The position numbers and the translations under genes are program-made. Positions 15,089 through 25,800 of a stretch of 64,000 nt of DNA are shown piece after piece. Position 1 is the first letter of the stretch; every line of letters starts with the position of its first letter. The notes under the pieces are model-generated. The model ran no database searches. It worked only from the letters and a program-made list of their open reading frames with translations, and was not told where the DNA came from. Origin of the DNA: RGIG4708 sp045538875 (GTDB taxonomy: Bacteria; Bacillota; Clostridia; UMGS1810); the NCBI GenBank assembly GCA_045538875.1, contig JAZQEG010000017.1, forward strand, positions 13,772 through 77,771. The letters run 5' to 3'.

Positions 15089-17512
15089 TTAAAATTTTGT
15101 ATTTATTGTGACTCTATGTAATGTTTCATCATATGATACCTCAAATCCGTTTTGTTTGCAAAATTGTGCAATACCAACATAAGCACATCCATTTTTAATT
15201 ACAAGATTTTTACTATCAACATTATTTTGTGCGTTACATACATTTTTTAAAAATTGGTATGGTGCAAACGAAACTCCGTCTTGCTCGTAAGGCCTGTTTA
15301 AAAAAATTACATAATTATCATCAACCCTAACAGTAAGATTTCGGTATTTTTTGTACTCGTATGGTGTGTCGTCTACATACAATGTATCACCTATTTTTGA
15401 AATTTTGTTTACATCTTTACCCAATTCAAGCTTGTCATAATACATTCCGTCAGGTGAAAGATACAAAGCACCATCATCTATATAGTAGTATGTATCACCT
15501 GCCACATCGATAAATTGGGGTTTATCCCCCTCAAATATACCTTTTAAAAAGCCTTTTCCATCGCAGTAAAAATAATTTCGGTCGCTTGATTTATAATTGG
15601 TGTATGAATATTTATTACTTACAGGCAAATTAAATGTTCCGTCAGATAACACCCAATTTGTTTTGTCTACCGAGCTGTATTTTGAGCCTGCAGTCACATA
15701 ATATACCCCATCAGCATAAGACATATCTGTTGGATACTGATAAAATGTATATGACGAATCAAACGAAAAGTCGTCGTTTAAAAAATAAATTGTTTTAAAA
15801 TACTCCCTCACGCCATAGTATGCCTTTGAGTCATATAATGACGGCTTTACCATATAGCCGCCATCGGTATACAAAAACTCATATTGATTCCAGTTGCCAT
15901 GCAGTGCACTCTCAAACTCGGGCGAAATGTTAACCTCCTGCCAAACTCGCTTGTCAAAGGATTTATATAGCTTGCAATTATCCCATTTAATATATTCTCT
16001 GCCAGTAAATGACATATCACGAGGCACCTTTTGCATTGCAGATTTGTATGTTTTGGGCACGGTTTTTTGGTTTGTAAGTGTAAGGCTGTTTTCCATACCG
16101 CCAAGATAATTTGTAGGCAGTATCACATCAACAATAAATGTGGTTGTTGTACCTCCGGACAGCTCTACACAAGCCATTGTATCTAGCTCTTTGTTGGCTT
16201 GTTCGCCTTTGCAAAGTGCATAATTGTTGATTGGATTACCATTTTTATCTTTTAAAATAACAATATTGTTTGATGTGGTGTTGAGGTTGTAGTTTACATA
16301 CCTTGTAATTTTACCCTCATTGGTGATTGTGATTTTATATTCAAGGCAAACACCATAGTTACCAAGGTTGCAGGCATCATTACCTGTTGCATCTAGCCCT
16401 AGTACATCATTGGGTATATAATTATTGTAGCTATAGCCCGATTGTTTACCTGGAAATTTGGTGTAATCGGAGCGATTGTTTGCAAATACCCAAACATTAT
16501 CTTTTTTATTTTCTGGTACAGAGTTGCCGTAATATTTTAATTTGTTGTTATCCTCATACTTAAATTCAAGCATATCTGAGCCAACTGCATTAACTTTGTT
16601 CCAAGGGTCGGCATATGGGTTTAAATGTGTGTACCAGTGGGTTATTTTGTTACCCTGTGGCACAAAATCGTTGTACACTATTACAGGAAATTCACCACCT
16701 GGTGTCCAATCGGCAATTGTATATTCAAGGCTTGTTTGTAGCTTGTTTAAAGTGTCGGCAATGCCTTTGTACTGCTTTTCCCTCTCGTAGTAGCCAAATG
16801 CAGGATTTGGATGAACAGTTGACCTGTCTTTAAGCTTGCCTGTGGAGCGTATTGCAGCAACATTTGCTTGTGTTTTGCCGCCTATAACAGTAAAATCTGC
16901 CAGTAAATGCACAGGGCGGTAAAAAGGAACCTCCCTGTAGTTACTTATATAGCTGCTTAGCCAAAAACTTTCTCCTGCTTTTAATTCAATATCAATTTGC
17001 TTAAATTGCCTCGGTGTATAATTTGTGCCAGAGTCGATTTCACGTATTGGCATCTTTAAATAATCTGCCCACGCGTTCATACACCCCCAAGCCTCTTCAA
17101 CATTGTATTCAAACCCCTCATAAAAATACTTAGAGTGGTCGGGTACTTCAAACCCAAGTGATGTAATTACAATTTTGGTGTCCTCTATTGCCTTAAAATA
17201 TACATCAACCTCAATGTCAAATCCAGGTTCTATTATAGAATCGTTACCGTCACGAAGTTCTGTGTGATTTACATGTGATACAAACATTGAGTAATTATCT
17301 GCTTGGAGGGTGTTATTCATAATATATTTTGCATTTTTGTTTGATGTGTCTGCCAAATCCTGCCTGCGAATAAACTCGTGGCTGTTGCAATAAATGTATT
17401 TTCCACCGCCCACAGGTGTAAAAACAAGCGGTTTTGCACTCATATCAACTGCAGCTAAGGCATTTAAGGGCAACATCAATACTATCAGTGTAAAGCATAA
17501 TAATTTTTTCAT
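15089..17512 (-). CDS. Secreted stalk-domain protein (copper-amine-oxidase-N-like)
   Basis: An 807-aa exported protein of unknown role. ATG 17512 follows GAGGTGC and begins a classic signal peptide (MKKLLCFTLIVLMLPL, cleavage near NALAA). The large middle part is rich in Tyr, Asp and Asn and contains repeated short units with YxxxxDGxYY-like patterns (about 540-720) that look like beta-propeller or WG-type repeats. The last 85 residues match a stalk domain (LTVRVDDNYVIFLNRP, VSFAPYQFL, then FEVSYDETLHRVTI), common in Clostridial surface proteins. It starts 19 bases after the reductase gene stop, so the two are co-transcribed. No enzyme motif seen. Confidence 0.8.
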   Translation of the reverse strand: MKKLLCFTLIVLMLPLNALAAVDMSAKPLVFTPVGGGKYIYCNSHEFIRRQDLADTSNKNAKYIMNNTLQADNYSMFVSHVNHTELRDGNDSIIEPGFDIEVDVYFKAIEDTKIVITSLGFEVPDHSKYFYEGFEYNVEEAWGCMNAWADYLKMPIREIDSGTNYTPRQFKQIDIELKAGESFWLSSYISNYREVPFYRPVHLLADFTVIGGKTQANVAAIRSTGKLKDRSTVHPNPAFGYYEREKQYKGIADTLNKLQTSLEYTIADWTPGGEFPVIVYNDFVPQGNKITHWYTHLNPYADPWNKVNAVGSDMLEFKYEDNNKLKYYGNSVPENKKDNVWVFANNRSDYTKFPGKQSGYSYNNYIPNDVLGLDATGNDACNLGNYGVCLEYKITITNEGKITRYVNYNLNTTSNNIVILKDKNGNPINNYALCKGEQANKELDTMACVELSGGTTTTFIVDVILPTNYLGGMENSLTLTNQKTVPKTYKSAMQKVPRDMSFTGREYIKWDNCKLYKSFDKRVWQEVNISPEFESALHGNWNQYEFLYTDGGYMVKPSLYDSKAYYGVREYFKTIYFLNDDFSFDSSYTFYQYPTDMSYADGVYYVTAGSKYSSVDKTNWVLSDGTFNLPVSNKYSYTNYKSSDRNYFYCDGKGFLKGIFEGDKPQFIDVAGDTYYYIDDGALYLSPDGMYYDKLELGKDVNKISKIGDTLYVDDTPYEYKKYRNLTVRVDDNYVIFLNRPYEQDGVSFAPYQFLKNVCNAQNNVDSKNLVIKNGCAYVGIAQFCKQNGFEVSYDETLHRVTINTKF

Positions 17513-17531
17513 AATGCACCTCAAAATAGAA

Positions 17532-18155
17532 TTATCTTGTAAAGTTGGTTCTTTCGGGCACAACTCTTTGTGGCTCTGAGTAGCCGTTTTCAAGGGCAAT
17601 TTTTTTGCAATTTAAAATATATGACATATTTTTTGCTATATTGTGCATTGTGCATATTCCCTCTTTGTCATTTGCTATATCTTCGGGTTTTGCAGCATAT
17701 ACCATATTCCAATATGTTGAAGAAATTATGGGCATTTCGCTGATTGCAAAATACTTGTTCATTTCGTCAAAGGCAGATGTACATCCGCCTCTACGCGCAA
17801 TTGTCACACCTGCTGCAGGCTTAAGGTAGTAAATATCTTTACCGCCGCAGTAAAAGGCTCTGTCCATAAAGCTTTTTAGTGCTCCGCACATTGCCGCATA
17901 ATGAACTGGTGTGCCAAACACAAAACCGTCTGCATCTTTTGCTTTTTGTATAAATTCGTTCACGGTGTCGTCTATAACGCACTTGCCCAGATTTTTGCAC
18001 GCTCCGCATCCGCGGCAACCCGATATTGGCTTATTGCCTATCCAAAAAATTTCGGTTTGGATGTTATTTTGGTTTAATTTTTTTTCTACTTCGCAAAGAG
18101 CAGTATATGTACTTCCGTTTTGATTTGGGCTGCCGTTTACAAGAATAACTTTCAT
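17532..18155 (-). CDS. Flavodoxin-family NAD(P)H-dependent reductase, iron-sulfur flavoprotein-like
   Basis: FMN-binding reductase of the NADPH-dependent FMN reductase family. N-terminal KVILVNGSPNQNGSTY binds the FMN phosphate (residues 2-17); CRGCGACKNLGKC (48-60) is a cysteine cluster like that of iron-sulfur flavoproteins and could hold an Fe-S cluster; GTPVHYAAMCGALKSFMDR is the second flavin-contact stretch. At 207 aa it is typical. AAGGAG precedes ATG 18155, and a promoter lies directly upstream. Substrate unknown. It leads a two-gene unit with the secreted stalk protein. Confidence 0.88.
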   Translation of the reverse strand: MKVILVNGSPNQNGSTYTALCEVEKKLNQNNIQTEIFWIGNKPISGCRGCGACKNLGKCVIDDTVNEFIQKAKDADGFVFGTPVHYAAMCGALKSFMDRAFYCGGKDIYYLKPAAGVTIARRGGCTSAFDEMNKYFAISEMPIISSTYWNMVYAAKPEDIANDKEGICTMHNIAKNMSYILNCKKIALENGYSEPQRVVPERTNFTR

Positions 18156-18191
18156 TTTAAAACACTCCTTAAATTTATCTACTTAATAATA

Positions 18192-18220
18192 AATATACCA
18201 TACTTTTTAACTATATACAA
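18192..18220 (-). promoter_or_regulatory. Promoter of the reductase-stalk protein unit
   Basis: TTGTAT (18215-18220), 17 bases, TATATT (18192-18197), extended by TGG before the -10. Confidence 0.7.
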
Positions 18221-18254
18221 CTCTTTTTATTTTACAGAGCATCTTTAAAGCAAT

Positions 18255-18285
18255 AAAAAATTCCCACAGAAAAATTCTGTGGGAA
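18255..18285 (-). terminator. Terminator of rplM-rpsI
   Basis: TTCCCACAGAA / TTCTGTGGGAA hairpin followed by a T6 run on the minus strand, shortly after the rpsI stop. Confidence 0.9.
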
Positions 18286-18302
18286 TAAAGACAATATACT
18301 GA

Positions 18303-18695
18303 TTATCTCTTTGAAAACTGTGGTGCACGACGAGCAGCTTTGAGACCATATTTTTTTCTTTCTTTCATTCTTGAATCTCGAGTTAAGAAGCCTGCAGCTT
18401 TAAGAACTGCTCTGTATTCATCCTCTACTGTAAGAAGCGCTCTTGCAATACCGTGTCTGATAGCACCTGCCTGACCTGTAAAACCACCGCCTGTAACCTT
18501 TGCAACAACGTCAAATTTACCAAGTGTATCGGTAGCAACGAGTGGCTGTCTAACAACAACCTTGAGTGTTTCCAAACCAAAGTAATCGTCGATTGTTCTA
18601 TCATTAATAACAATTTTACCTGTACCAGGAACAAGTCTTACTCTTGCAACAGAGCTTTTTCTTCTTCCTGTGCCATATAACTGTACGTTAGCCAT
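18303..18695 (-). CDS. rpsI: 30S ribosomal protein S9
   Basis: Universal small-subunit protein whose basic tail reaches the P-site tRNA. Family motifs: GTGRRKSSVARVRLVPG at the N-terminus, GGGFTGQAGAIRHGIARAL in the middle, and the C-terminal SRMKERKKYGLKAARRAPQFSKR-type tail ending in KR. At 130 aa it is standard. AAGGAGG precedes ATG 18695. It lies 14 bases after rplM in the usual L13-S9 pair. Confidence 0.98.
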   Translation of the reverse strand: MANVQLYGTGRRKSSVARVRLVPGTGKIVINDRTIDDYFGLETLKVVVRQPLVATDTLGKFDVVAKVTGGGFTGQAGAIRHGIARALLTVEDEYRAVLKAAGFLTRDSRMKERKKYGLKAARRAPQFSKR

Positions 18696-18709
18696 TTTAA
18701 AAATCCTCC

Positions 18710-19147
18710 TTATTTAATAATACCTGTGTAAACTTCAGGTTTTTGTGCAGCATGGTTGTGCTCTGAGCCTTTGTAAATTCTAAGGCGTGTCATGCTGTTT
18801 GCTCCAATTGTGTTAGATGGGAGCATACCCTTTACAGCAAGCATCATTGCTTTTTCAGGATTTTTTGCCATAAGTGTTTTGTACTGAATTTCCTTAAGAC
18901 CGCCAATATAACCACTGTGGTGTCTGTAATATTTTTGTTCAAGCTTGTTGCCGGTAAGAACCGCCTTGTCAGCATTGATAACAATTACAAAATCACCGCA
19001 ATCAACATGTGGTGTAAATGTAGGCTTAATTTTACCTCTTAAAATAGAAGCAGCAGCACTTGCAACTCTACCGAGTGGTTTGCCAGCAGCATCTATAATA
19101 TACCATTTTCTTTCTAATTCAGCCGGTTTAGCCATAAATGTACTCAT
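18710..19147 (-). CDS. rplM: 50S ribosomal protein L13
   Basis: Large-subunit protein, first gene of the rplM-rpsI operon. ERKWYIIDAAGKPLGRVAS at the N-terminus, the DFVIVINADK motif and KMLPSNTIG-like segment are standard. I use ATG 19147 because GGAGG is seven bases upstream, giving 145 aa; an in-frame ATG at 19135 (MAKPAELER) is possible. The promoter at 19182-19210 leaves a leader of only about 28 bases, too short for an L13 autoregulatory leader structure. Confidence 0.98.
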   Translation of the reverse strand: MSTFMAKPAELERKWYIIDAAGKPLGRVASAAASILRGKIKPTFTPHVDCGDFVIVINADKAVLTGNKLEQKYYRHHSGYIGGLKEIQYKTLMAKNPEKAMMLAVKGMLPSNTIGANSMTRLRIYKGSEHNHAAQKPEVYTGIIK

Positions 19148-19181
19148 TAGATTTACCTCCGTTTTTTTAATCAACTTCTAT

Positions 19182-19210
19182 ATTGTAATACAAACATTTT
19201 ATTTTGTCAA
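19182..19210 (-). promoter_or_regulatory. rplM-rpsI promoter
   Basis: TTGACA (19205-19210), 17 bases, TACAAT (19182-19187). The tract between this promoter and addA (19211-19300) is AT-rich with no other visible feature. Confidence 0.85.
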
Positions 19211-19300
19211 CAACTTTTTTTGAAAATTTTAAACTATAAAACACAAACTCTGTTTTTCTTTGATTTTCTCGTGTTTTCTCTTGATTGCTCGCAACTCAAA

Positions 19301-22300
19301 TTACATTTTTATTGAATTTCCTGTTTCAAAAAGGTAAATATAAGCCTCTTTAACAGGTATTTTAAGTATTTTTTGTATAGCAATTGAGTAATATTTTAAC
19401 TGTTCCCTGTATTTTTCGGCTGTTTTTTGCTCATTTTCGGTGATTTTATCTGTTTTATAGTCGATTATCACAATTTTGCCGTCATTATCTATATAAAACG
19501 CATCCACAATACCTTGTACAATTATATCGTCATCACAATCAACATCGTAAATTTCATTTGCTTTCATTATATATTTAAAAGAATATTCCCTATAAAATCT
19601 ATCATAATTTTCTATCACCTTTTGACCAAGATATGAATTTATAAAATTATGTATATCCTGAGCATTTACTGCCTCATATTCTTTTTGTGTTATATAACCT
19701 TTTTGGAGCAAACTTTTTAGCTGTTTATTAAGTTGCGGCAGTGTTGACTTGGTAAAATCAATTTTTTCCATAACAAGATGCATAAGTGTACCCTTTGCTG
19801 CCGCGGTGACCTTTTGATCTTTTTTGGCAAACTGCGGTACTGCAACAATGTTTGGAGCAAACACAAAATGAGTATTTTGCTCCTCCATTGCCTTTTTCTT
19901 TAATTCTGTTACAGAAATATTTGCAGGGATGTTTGGCATTTGCTTGTAATTATATTCAAACATAAGTGCCTCAAGTATATCATTGTCAATGTATTTTGAG
20001 TCAAAAGTAACAGGTTTCACATCTGACACAACATCTACACAATCCAGGTCGTTTGCATAAACAGATTTGTACACAAATTTTGAACCATCATTTACTTCAA
20101 TGAGGTTTTCATTGTCTTTATACTCTACCCATTTATTTCGTATAGTTGCCATAACAATCCATTCCATAAAGCAATTACATCGCAAAACAGTGTTAGGTGA
20201 AATTACGTCACCCTCTCCTGAAAGCTTTGAAGCCACATCGCCAAGCAGCTTTTTGTAATCATTGTGATGACCAACTATAACAAGCTTTTCGCGGGCTCTT
20301 GTAAGAGCTACATACAAAATACGAAGATCCTCAGATATATCCTCGCACTCCATACTGTACCTTATAGCATTTTTTGCAGCTGTAGGATAGCTGATTCTGC
20401 GTGCGTAGTCGATAACATTTACTCCAACACCAAAATCCTTGTGAGTAAGCACGGCAGAGGTTAAATCTCTTTTGTTAAACTTGGTGGTAGTTCGGGCAAC
20501 AAACACAACAGGAAATTCAAGGCCCTTGCTTTTGTGGATTGTCATTACTCTAACCACATTGTCGTTTTCGTCAATGAGCTTTGCAGAGTCGCTATCCATA
20601 CCCTTGGTGCGTATTTTTTCAATATAATTTACAAAATTAAAAATGCCTTTAAAATTGTTTGTTTCAAAATCATTTGCTTTTGTGTAGAGCATACGAACGT
20701 TTGATTTTGCCAAACTGCTGTTTTCGAGCGTGCTCAGATATACCATATAATCAGTATCACATACAATTTGTTCAAGCAGCATATTTACGCTCATATACTT
20801 TGACATATCATAAAAACCACTTATGAGTTTTACAAATATTTTGCACTTAATTGCAAGACTGTCATTATTTTTGGAATATGCTTTTACACCATAATAAAAA
20901 TATCCTTTTGGGCTGCAATTGCGTATTTTCATAAGCTCATCATCGGTAAAGCTAAACACAGGGTGGTGCATTACCGCAACAAGCGAAATATCGTCAAGGG
21001 GATTATCAATTACCTTTAGTATGTTGATTAAAAAATCTATCTCTGGTGAATCAAAATATCCTAAAACATCTACAAAAAGCGGAATACCTCTTTGCTTAAA
21101 CACCTGCGAAAAAGCCGAGGCATTTGACTTAATACCGCGCATAAGAATTACAATGTCACGATACTCAATATGCCTGTAATTTTGGATTTTTTTGTCATAC
21201 ACAAAGTATTTGGGGTCGTTAATCATAGTCAAAATTCTGTCTGCAATGTAAGCCGCCTCAGCAGTTTCTTTAGAAAATTCCACACAATCATCTGCATCGC
21301 TATCATCGTCGGGCATGTGACTATCGGACACATTGCTACTTACAAAAACTATATCGGTATGTTTTTTATCTTGGTTGTCGTCGGTATAACAATCTGAACC
21401 GCAATACAAATATTCATCATTATTGTATACAAGCTCTCCTGCATCCTCCGTCATAAGCTGACGAAAAACAGAGTTTACACAATTAATTACATACTCGCTG
21501 CTTCTAAAGTTTGTGTTAAGTAAAATTTTGGAGTACTCATTGTAATTGCCATCTTCAAAAAGAGGATATGTGTCACTCTTGTGCTTAAAAAGCTTTGGAT
21601 TGGCATCACGAAATTTGTATATGCTCTGCTTCATATCACCAACTGCAAATACATTAGGTTTGCCTTTGTTTTTGCCTGATATCAGATTAAAAATGGCTTC
21701 CTGCACAGTGTTGCAATCCTGATATTCATCTATGTATATTTCGTCATACTTGTTCATAATGTCCACCGCAACATCACTTTGGCCGCCGTTATGCTCAAGT
21801 ATTTCAAGGCACATATGCTCAAAATCCGAAAAATCTATTATATTTTTTTGGCGCTTTGCCTCAGCAAAGGCATCGCCCGCCTCAAGCGCAAGTTGGCACA
21901 TAAGTTTTACAGGTTTATATACAATGCTTGCCTCTTTTGTTACACAGGCATAATCACCTGTTATATACGAAACAACAATATCCTTTGCCATATCCTTGGT
22001 AACTTTGCGAATAGCTTGTATTTTTTCTTTTGCATATTCGTCACAGCCCTTTGGAAAACGGCAAGTTTGAAAATCTACACTTTGCATAAGCTTATATGCA
22101 TCATCCCAGTTGTCGCAAACACAAAGCTTGTCAAATGGCTCCATTTCGTTTGCAAAAAAGTTAACTTTATCAATAAGCATTTTGTCTGCTTTGCAGTACA
22201 CAATAATTTGTTTGTAAAGCTTGACAATTTGGGTTGCCTTAAACTTTGCAAGCCTTAATAGTACATTTGTTGTTTTTTTGCAATCATTTTGCGGCTGGCT

Positions 22301-22864
22301 TTTAAGCCACTCACGGCTATTAGGGATACTGCGCGAAAACTTGTACAACTCCTTTACAATACCTGCAAAAGCATCATCATTGCGCACAGAATAACTACGG
22401 ACAAGGTTTGTAAACTGTGCATGCTCCAACTTGTAATACTCTTCAAAAACCGTATCGATTGCCTCGTCAAGCAAAATTTCGAGGTCATTTTCGTTGCCTA
22501 TTTTAAATGCAGGGTCAAGGTTTATCTTGTTGAAGTTGCTGCGGATAATGTCAAGGCAAAAACTATGAATGGTACAAATACTTGCATTATTAACAAGCAC
22601 GAGTTGGCGCTCAAGGTTTTTGCTTTCGCCCTCATCAATTTTTGTAATAATGGCTTTCATAATGCGGTCTTTAATTTCTGCAGCTGCTGCATTTGTATAT
22701 GTTACAATAAGCATCCTGTCAACATCAGTTCCGTTTTCGCTTAATATCCTATTTATTATGCGTTCTACCATAACGGCAGTTTTTCCTGAGCCTGCCGCAG
22801 CTGTAACAAGTATATCACCAACAGGGGCATCAATTGCCAGTTTTTGATTATCAGTCCATCCCAT
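19301..22864 (-). CDS. addA: ATP-dependent helicase/nuclease subunit AddA
   Basis: The UvrD-like helicase plus nuclease subunit of the AddAB complex, which resects double-strand breaks for RecA. Helicase motif I TAAAGSGKTA at 22-31, motif II IYIDEYQDCN near 380, motif III VGDMKQSIYKFR, motif VI region LYVALTRAREKLVI, and a C-terminal RecB-family nuclease with IDYKTDK near 1150. At 1187 aa it is of normal length. It begins inside the last 14 bases of addB, indicating coupled translation. The start MGWTDNQKLAI fits the family. Confidence 0.97.
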   Translation of the reverse strand: MGWTDNQKLAIDAPVGDILVTAAAGSGKTAVMVERIINRILSENGTDVDRMLIVTYTNAAAAEIKDRIMKAIITKIDEGESKNLERQLVLVNNASICTIHSFCLDIIRSNFNKINLDPAFKIGNENDLEILLDEAIDTVFEEYYKLEHAQFTNLVRSYSVRNDDAFAGIVKELYKFSRSIPNSREWLKSQPQNDCKKTTNVLLRLAKFKATQIVKLYKQIIVYCKADKMLIDKVNFFANEMEPFDKLCVCDNWDDAYKLMQSVDFQTCRFPKGCDEYAKEKIQAIRKVTKDMAKDIVVSYITGDYACVTKEASIVYKPVKLMCQLALEAGDAFAEAKRQKNIIDFSDFEHMCLEILEHNGGQSDVAVDIMNKYDEIYIDEYQDCNTVQEAIFNLISGKNKGKPNVFAVGDMKQSIYKFRDANPKLFKHKSDTYPLFEDGNYNEYSKILLNTNFRSSEYVINCVNSVFRQLMTEDAGELVYNNDEYLYCGSDCYTDDNQDKKHTDIVFVSSNVSDSHMPDDDSDADDCVEFSKETAEAAYIADRILTMINDPKYFVYDKKIQNYRHIEYRDIVILMRGIKSNASAFSQVFKQRGIPLFVDVLGYFDSPEIDFLINILKVIDNPLDDISLVAVMHHPVFSFTDDELMKIRNCSPKGYFYYGVKAYSKNNDSLAIKCKIFVKLISGFYDMSKYMSVNMLLEQIVCDTDYMVYLSTLENSSLAKSNVRMLYTKANDFETNNFKGIFNFVNYIEKIRTKGMDSDSAKLIDENDNVVRVMTIHKSKGLEFPVVFVARTTTKFNKRDLTSAVLTHKDFGVGVNVIDYARRISYPTAAKNAIRYSMECEDISEDLRILYVALTRAREKLVIVGHHNDYKKLLGDVASKLSGEGDVISPNTVLRCNCFMEWIVMATIRNKWVEYKDNENLIEVNDGSKFVYKSVYANDLDCVDVVSDVKPVTFDSKYIDNDILEALMFEYNYKQMPNIPANISVTELKKKAMEEQNTHFVFAPNIVAVPQFAKKDQKVTAAAKGTLMHLVMEKIDFTKSTLPQLNKQLKSLLQKGYITQKEYEAVNAQDIHNFINSYLGQKVIENYDRFYREYSFKYIMKANEIYDVDCDDDIIVQGIVDAFYIDNDGKIVIIDYKTDKITENEQKTAEKYREQLKYYSIAIQKILKIPVKEAYIYLFETGNSIKM

Positions 22865-25800
22865 TGTTTTCGCCTCCCATTATAATATGCCAGGCTTCTT
22901 CATTTTTTAGCGTAGCAATCTCGTTGTGACATATACCGCTGTTATCAGAATTAATACGGCATATCGAAGCATACGGGCAATAGTTGCACGGCATTTTTGT
23001 CCCGTGCTTGTAAGGTGTTGGAAGTATGTTTCCCGAGCACACTTCCTTCCATAAATCTGCAATAAGCTTTTTAAGGTATTTGCTCATTGCTTTAAATTGA
23101 GTTATGGTACCTTTGTTTTTTGCATTTTTTACTGTGAGCTGGTCAAAAGCATTAATCACCTCGTCATTGTCTGCCACAATGCCTTTGAGTTTCATTGCAT
23201 TTTCTATCTTTGCGGCAATTTCGTCATCCGACATATTGTTTTTTGAGCTTATTAAAACATCATCCAGCGTAAAGAAAAACGCTCCGCCATAGGTGTTTTT
23301 GCAATCGCCATCTACAAGCGCATTAAGGTACACAAGCAGCTGAATGTCGAGGCCGTTTACCACATCGGTAAGATTAAATGTTTTTTTGCCTGTTTTGTAG
23401 TCTATAACACGCAAAAATGTGTTATCCTGAGTTGTATATGCATCTGCCCTGTCTATTTTGCCTGTTATTTTAAGCACATTTCCGTCATCAAGCAGTATAT
23501 TAATGCAGCCGATATTTTCATCATCAAATTTGATTTCGTACCCTATAGGCACGAATTTTGAATTAACTATTTGCTTTTGAAGCATTTCAAAGCAAAGGAG
23601 CAGAGCATTTTTGAGCCTCTTTACACAATACAGCTCCCTTTTAGAAAGCTGTGCGTACTGTGTACCCAAAGTTTCAATATAGCTGTTAAGATATGCATCC
23701 ACTTTAGTTTCAAAATACTTATGGTCAGCATTTTTAAATGTCACATTATCCGAGGCCATACCAACACAGATTTTTTCCAAAATATCGTGCACTATAATGC
23801 CAAGGTCAAGACTTTTTAGCTTTGGCTGAGGGCGCTCGGTAAGCTTTAGCATATATGTTAAAAAGTACGAGTAATGGCAAGCCTTGTATTGCTGCAGCCT
23901 TGAAATTGTAGTGTACATACTGTCGTAGTTAATATTTAAATTATCTTTGGAAAGTGGCTTTATAGGATTATTGTATTTTATAAATGACTCTATTTTGTCA
24001 AGAGAGCTCTTTTTAGTTTTTTTAAAATAATTATATACTGCATCCCACTCTTTTATATGTGGTTGGCCCTTTGTAGCCTTTTTTACAACAGTTGCAAGAT
24101 ATTCGTTCACTGTTTTACCGCTTGTAATAACATCGGCGCTTTGAATATTTTCAAAGCTGTCGTCACTAACAGATTTGCCAAATATTTTTTTGAGCCTCTC
24201 AACAGCAAATGATGGTGCAAGTGTGTGATAGCTGCAATCGGCGCTAGTGTACGAAACATACATATGTATATCGGGCATAGAAAACACTTTGTAAATCAAA
24301 AACTGATTGTAAAACGACTGCTGTGATGATGTTGTTGAAAGCTCAATATTAACCTTGGCAAGTGCTTTTTTGTCGCTGTCATTTATAGCATCACAATCTT
24401 TTGCCGGCACGGGAAACAAGCCCTCGTTTGCGCCAATTACAACAAGAGCCTTTACTTCGTTTGTGCGTGTGCGGGCAATGTCGCCTATTATAACCTCGTC
24501 AACAGATGTTGGTATTATGCCTATTGACTGATGCATAAGTGCCACATAAAGATATTTGCGCAGTTGTGCTACATTAATCTTTTTGTTGCCAAGTACGTTG
24601 TGCATCTCATCAAACACATTTACAAGGATATTCCACACCGATTCATATTCTTTTTGGCGAGCAGTATCGTTTGATTTTTTAAACTTAACTATATATTTGT
24701 TTATTATATCGCTCAAGTTTATTTCACACAAATAATTGTACAAACATTCAACACAATGTGCTGCTTCGGTTTTTCCTTTGATTTTGTTGTGAAAACGCAC
24801 AAGCGGTACAATATACTTTGTGCGTATGTCATTTATTATTTTTTTGTCATTATCAGAGCACTCATAATTTTGTATAATTGTATCCCATCTATCATTATCA
24901 AACCATGTGTTTTTAGAAACATTTGTTTTTAAAATAAAATTGTCAAGCAGAGCTATCGAAACAGAATCAATATCGTTAAAGCCGGATTTTATAAAATTAA
25001 AAATACTTTCGTATGAATAATTGTTAAGATATACATCTATTGTGCTGAGCACAAACAAAACTATCTGATGCGAAAGCACTGGTGTTTTTTCGTCTATAAA
25101 ATACGCAATGTTGTATTTGGGAAAAACACTGCGAAATATATGATTGTACTGTTTGATATCGGAGCATATTATGCAAATATCCTTATATCGCATACCAGAG
25201 CGTACAAGCTTTAAAATATGCCTTGCTGCGTTGTCTGCCTCGTTGTATGGATTTTGAGCTTTTGCAATAATTATGTTATCTGTGTTGCCGTCATATGTTT
25301 TTGTAGGGTATGCAAACAAATTTTGCTCTGCAAAAGCAACAACCTCAGACGAATAATAAGTATTATTAAGCCATATGGTGTCGCACAGCTCATAGTGATT
25401 TTGCCTGCACATATCAACAAGGATGTTATAGGTTGTAATTGTTGGCAAAAACAAGTTGTTTGTAAGGTCTTTTTCCATACAAAGAGTTATGTATACATCA
25501 TTGCATTTGTTTATAAGCTGCTTAATTATTTTTTGTTCCTGAGGGATAAATGACGAAAATTCGTCAAACAAAAATACACTGTCACAATAAAAATCGTTTT
25601 GGCACAGCAAATTATACAAAATATCAAGCACATCATCGGTATCGATATATTTGTTGCATATTGCATTTTCGTATAATGTGTATATTTTGTTTAAATCGCT
25701 CAGTTTAAGCTTTAAAATTTCATTTTCAACATTATTTACTGCAGCTACAATGTCCTCACTTGAAACATTATATTTTTTAAATTCGGATATACAATTAATA

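Noticed and set aside
19148..19181. L13 autoregulatory leader RNA before rplM
   Set aside because: The promoter at 19182-19210 leaves a leader of only about 28 bases.
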